This document shows, piece after piece, positions 61,238-64,000 of a DNA stretch of 64,000 nt. The stretch is from Alphaproteobacteria bacterium HGW-Alphaproteobacteria-7 (GTDB taxonomy: Bacteria; Pseudomonadota; Alphaproteobacteria; Sphingomonadales; Sphingomonadaceae), in the NCBI GenBank assembly GCA_002842735.1, contig PHEB01000021.1, forward strand, positions 1 through 64,000, given 5' to 3'. Under the pieces are notes generated by a model, which was given only the letters and a program-made list of their open reading frames with translations, was not told the origin of the DNA and did no database searches. How positions within the stretch are numbered: the stretch's first letter is position 1; each line of letters opens with the position of its first letter. The position numbers and the translations under genes were made by a program.

Positions 61238-61771
61238 TTACCTCTTCTTCCCTTCCTTGCGGAAGATATACTCGCCGCGATAGGCAATCCCCTTGCCCTT
61301 GTAGGGCTCGGGCTTGCGCCAACGGCGGATTTCAGCGGCGAACTGGCCGACAGCCTGCTTGTCGATGCCCGAAACTTCGACCGTGGTCTGGTCCGGGGTC
61401 TTGACTTCCAGGCCTTCAGGCACCGGAAGATCGACATCGTGGCTGTAGCCAAGCTGCAGCTTCAGATTGCGGCCCTGCGCATTGGCACGGTAGCCGACGC
61501 CCTTGATGACCAGCACCTTGGTGAAGCCGGCGCTGACGCCTTCCACCAGGTTCGACACCAGAGTGCGCTGCATGCCCCAAAAGGCCCGCGCCTGCTTGCT
61601 GTCATTGGCCGGCTTGACGACGATCTCGCTCTCTTCGACCTTGTAGTCGATGAGATCGGACAGCCCCAGCGTCTGGGTGCCCTTCGGCCCCTTTACGCTC
61701 AGCGTGCCATTCTCGATGGTGGCCGAGACCCCGCCAGGGATCGCCACCGGCTTTTTGCCGATGCGGCTCAT
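61238..61771 (-). CDS. rplF: 50S ribosomal protein L6
   Basis: 177 residues: [31 protein letters not shown] and the signature [23 protein letters not shown]. It overlaps the rpsH stop codon by one base and ends immediately before the rplR start. Confidence 0.98.
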   Translation of the reverse strand: MSRIGKKPVAIPGGVSATIENGTLSVKGPKGTQTLGLSDLIDYKVEESEIVVKPANDSKQARAFWGMQRTLVSNLVEGVSAGFTKVLVIKGVGYRANAQGRNLKLQLGYSHDVDLPVPEGLEVKTPDQTTVEVSGIDKQAVGQFAAEIRRWRKPEPYKGKGIAYRGEYIFRKEGKKR

Positions 61772-62166
61772 CAGAACACCTCCGCCAGCACTTCGCCACC
61801 GACATTGTGGTTGCGCGCTTCGGCATCCGAAAGCACACCGCGCGGTGTCGAGACGATGGTGATACCCAGTCCGTTGCGCACAGTCGGCAGCTCTTTCGAG
61901 CCCGAATAGACGCGGCGGCCAGGCTTCGAAACGCGGGCAACATGCTTGATCGCAGGCTCGCCTTCGAAATATTTCAGTTCGATCCGCAGCGCCTTGTGCT
62001 TGCCCGTGCTGTCTTCGGAAAAGCCACGGATGTAGCCTTCACGCTGAAGCACTTCGAGCACGTTTGCACGCAGGGTGCTAGCCGGAGTCAGGACAGAGTC
62101 CTTCTTCGCGCGCTGGCCGTTGCGGATGCGGGTGAGCATGTCACCCAGAGGATCGGTCATAGCCAT
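61771..62166 (-). CDS. rpsH: 30S ribosomal protein S8
   Basis: 131 residues: [25 protein letters not shown], the C-terminal [28 protein letters not shown]8 nucleates the 16S platform and, in E. coli, represses the spc operon by binding its mRNA. Confidence 0.98.
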   Translation of the reverse strand: MAMTDPLGDMLTRIRNGQRAKKDSVLTPASTLRANVLEVLQREGYIRGFSEDSTGKHKALRIELKYFEGEPAIKHVARVSKPGRRVYSGSKELPTVRNGLGITIVSTPRGVLSDAEARNHNVGGEVLAEVF

Positions 62167-62176
62167 CTGTCAGTCC

Positions 62177-62482
62177 TCACCAGCTCGACTTGGTCAGGCC
62201 GGGAATCATCCCGCTGTTGCCGAGTTGACGCAGTTCGATACGGTTGATGCCGAACTTGCGGTAATAGCCGCGCGGGCGGCCGGTGGTGGCGCAACGGTTG
62301 CGCACCCGGGTCGGGTTTGCGTTGCGCGGAAGCTCCGCCATCTTGAGCCGGGCGACCAGGCGCTCGGACTCGTCAAGCGAGGTGTCGTTCGCGATTGCCT
62401 TCAGCTTCTCGTACTTCGCAGCGTACTGCTTGACGAGCTTCTTGCGCCGCTCATTCTTGTTGATCGAACTCAGTTTCGCCAT
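62177..62482 (-). CDS. rpsN: 30S ribosomal protein S14 (zinc-free type)
   Basis: 101 residues: [30 protein letters not shown], then [35 protein letters not shown]. The CxxC zinc pairs of the short form are absent, so it is the long type typical of proteobacteria. Confidence 0.97.
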   Translation of the reverse strand: MAKLSSINKNERRKKLVKQYAAKYEKLKAIANDTSLDESERLVARLKMAELPRNANPTRVRNRCATTGRPRGYYRKFGINRIELRQLGNSGMIPGLTKSSW

Positions 62483-62524
62483 GGACTTAAGCTCTCTTGC
62501 CTTGTGTTCCGTTCATGAGGTGGC

Positions 62525-63124
62525 TCACGCCGCCTCCTTCTGTTCGCCAGTTGTCGCGCTCGGGGCTTCACCCTGGAAAGGGAAGCCGAACAGACGCAAC
62601 AATTCGCGCGCCTCTTCATCGGTCTTGGCGGTGGTTGTGACGATAATGTCCATCCCACGCACCTTTTCGATCTTGTCGTAGCTGATTTCGGGGAACACGA
62701 TCTGTTCCTTCAGCCCCATCGCATAATTGCCACGTCCGTCGAACGAACGCGCATTCAGCCCGCGAAAGTCGCGGATGCGCGGCATTGCGACAGTCACCAG
62801 ACGGTCGACAAATTCGTACATGCGTTCACGCCGCAAGGTGACCTTGCAACCGATCGGCATGCCTTCGCGCAGCTTGAACTGGGCGATCGACTTCTTGGCG
62901 ATGGTGATGACCGGCTTCTGGCCAGCGATCAGCGCCATTTCTTCCGCAGCGATCTGAACCCTCTTCTTGTCCTGGCTCGCTTCGCCCACACCCATGTTGA
63001 GCGTGACCTTTTCGAGCTTCGGGACTTCGAGACGGTTCTTGTAACCGAACTTTTCGGTCATCGCCTTGACGATTTCGGCGTCGTATTTCGCCTTCATCCG
63101 CGGCGTGTAGGTGGCATCAGTCAT
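62525..63124 (-). CDS. rplE: 50S ribosomal protein L5
   Basis: 199 residues from ATG 63124 ([19 protein letters not shown]); the frame continues upstream into rplX. Core: [41 protein letters not shown] segment, and [26 protein letters not shown]. An Ala/Glu tail (TGEQKEAA) is additional. It binds 5S rRNA and overlaps rplX by 8 bases. Confidence 0.97.
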   Translation of the reverse strand: MTDATYTPRMKAKYDAEIVKAMTEKFGYKNRLEVPKLEKVTLNMGVGEASQDKKRVQIAAEEMALIAGQKPVITIAKKSIAQFKLREGMPIGCKVTLRRERMYEFVDRLVTVAMPRIRDFRGLNARSFDGRGNYAMGLKEQIVFPEISYDKIEKVRGMDIIVTTTAKTDEEARELLRLFGFPFQGEAPSATTGEQKEAA

Positions 63125-63437
63125 TGATGGTCTCCCCACTCTTCACGGCAACGCGCACCTTCTTGCCATCCTTGGTTTCAAACCGGACGCGGGTGGGCTT
63201 GCCATCCTTGGGATCAGCCAGGGCGACCTTCGAAATGTGCATCGGGGCCGGGAACCGGTCGATACCACCTTGCGGGTTGGCCTGGCTGGGCTTGCGGTGA
63301 CGGGCAGCGATGTTGACGCCGTCGACAACGATCTTGTTATCCTTGGGCATGACCTGAGCGACCGTACCGGTACGCCCCTTGTCCTTGCCCGAAAGGACAA
63401 CAACATTGTCGCCCTTCTTGATCTTGGCGGATGACAT
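63117..63437 (-). CDS. rplX: 50S ribosomal protein L24
   Basis: 106 residues: the KOW motif [46 protein letters not shown], then [17 protein letters not shown]. An assembly-initiator protein of the 50S subunit. It overlaps rplN by one base and rplE by 8. Confidence 0.97.
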   Translation of the reverse strand: MSSAKIKKGDNVVVLSGKDKGRTGTVAQVMPKDNKIVVDGVNIAARHRKPSQANPQGGIDRFPAPMHISKVALADPKDGKPTRVRFETKDGKKVRVAVKSGETIND

Positions 63438-63805
63438 TACAGCACCTCCGGCGCAAGGCTGATGATCTTCATGAACCCGCGGCCGCGCAGTTCGCGCACC
63501 ACAGGGCCAAAGATACGAGTGCCGATCGGCTCCTCGTTTTTGTTCACCAGCACAGCAGCGTTGCTATCGAAACGGATGACGGTGCCATCCTGACGACGCA
63601 CTTCCTTGCGGGTACGCACGATCACGGCGCGATGAACGTCGCCCTTTTTGACCTTGGTGCGCGGCTGCGCCTCCTTGATGGAGACGACGATCACATCGCC
63701 GACCGACGCGGTCCGACGCTTCGACCCGCCCAGCACTTTAATGCACTGGACGCGCTTGGCGCCGCTATTGTCCGCGACGTCGAGATTGGATTGCATCTGG
63801 ATCAT
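63437..63805 (-). CDS. rplN: 50S ribosomal protein L14
   Basis: 122 residues: [61 protein letters not shown], and [28 protein letters not shown], the full L14 sequence. Confidence 0.98.
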   Translation of the reverse strand: MIQMQSNLDVADNSGAKRVQCIKVLGGSKRRTASVGDVIVVSIKEAQPRTKVKKGDVHRAVIVRTRKEVRRQDGTVIRFDSNAAVLVNKNEEPIGTRIFGPVVRELRGRGFMKIISLAPEVL

Positions 63806-63880
63806 TGATCCGGTTCCTTCTCACTGGCTTTCCGGGACGCCCAATCCGACTGGGGCCCGGGAGTTCCGTTTACGCCTAAT

Positions 63881-64000
63881 TCAGTTCCCGGCCGCTGCGA
63901 CGTCGAGGTCAGCCTCAACCGCCTGCGTACCGCCCGCGACGACCCGATCTTTCACAATCCAGGTCTTGGTCTTGGACATCGGGCGGGTCTCTTCGATCCG
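63881..64000 (-). CDS. rpsQ: 30S ribosomal protein S17, C-terminal part (runs off the window)
   Basis: The last 39 codons are visible on the minus strand: RIEETRPMSKTKTWIVKDRV followed by an acidic/alanine tail ending VAAAGN. The IEETRPMSKTK motif is the conserved end of S17. The start lies beyond position 64000. It precedes rplN as in the standard spc operon. Confidence 0.95.
   Translation of the reverse strand, partial: RIEETRPMSKTKTWIVKDRVVAGGTQAVEADLDVAAAGN

Overview
The window is a high-GC, densely packed chromosome segment. It most likely comes from an alphaproteobacterium of the order Sphingomonadales, probably the Erythrobacteraceae. The evidence is the CckA hybrid kinase beside recA, the mdh-sucD-sucA-sucB-lpd order, an S10/spc/alpha ribosomal cluster lacking rpmJ and infA, GTTC-N7-GTTC LexA boxes, and several small secreted families typical of sphingomonads. 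The lineage call is inference from gene content; there is no 16S rRNA here.

Layout. 0-7.5 kb (mostly minus): the edge of an insertion sequence, recA, cckA, a DUF2062 membrane protein, smpB, a zinc carboxypeptidase-like gene (+) and dapA. 7.6-18.5 kb (mostly plus): slt-type transglycosylase, greB, an interrupted rlmN, a MOSC protein, two Arg/Tyr-rich glycine-zipper paralogues, an SDR, cfa, an acyltransferase (minus) and argG. 18.5-19.56 kb holds no gene I can defend. 19.5-23 kb: an RlpA protein, a terminase-small-subunit-like HTH protein, and a lower-GC two-gene restriction-modification island. 23-31 kb: uvrA, a FecBCD-type metal-chelate importer, a cell-wall hydrolase. 31-39 kb: a TCA-cycle operon without sucC, carrying palindromic repeats and a small GIY-YIG nuclease. 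39-53 kb: epimerase, amidase, PepSY and TRIC genes (+); an M48 protease, accA, xerD and an unknown secreted/membrane pair (-); aroK-aroB (+); two secreted paralogues and a frameshifted serine hydrolase (-). 53.3-64 kb (minus): rpsQ to rplQ, with secY, adk and an unexpected SRPBCC gene.

The unifying feature is a family of about 80-bp double-hairpin palindromic elements (REP/MITE-like). I count at least nine copies. Four lie in the TCA operon or its intercistronic gaps and three lie in or next to the ribosomal/rpoA operon. One is fused in frame into uvrA, and one sits inside rlmN, where the conserved GMGE(P) SAM-binding motif has been lost and the reading frame broken. A GIY-YIG nuclease gene lies exactly between two copies, which raises the possibility that it takes part in the spread of the elements.

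How the genes work together: recA and uvrA both carry LexA boxes and form the local SOS unit; mdh to lpd encode consecutive TCA steps; aroK-aroB serve the shikimate pathway; dapA, the transglycosylases, the RlpA protein and the SleB-like hydrolase serve cell-wall metabolism; the right end is the core translation and secretion operon.
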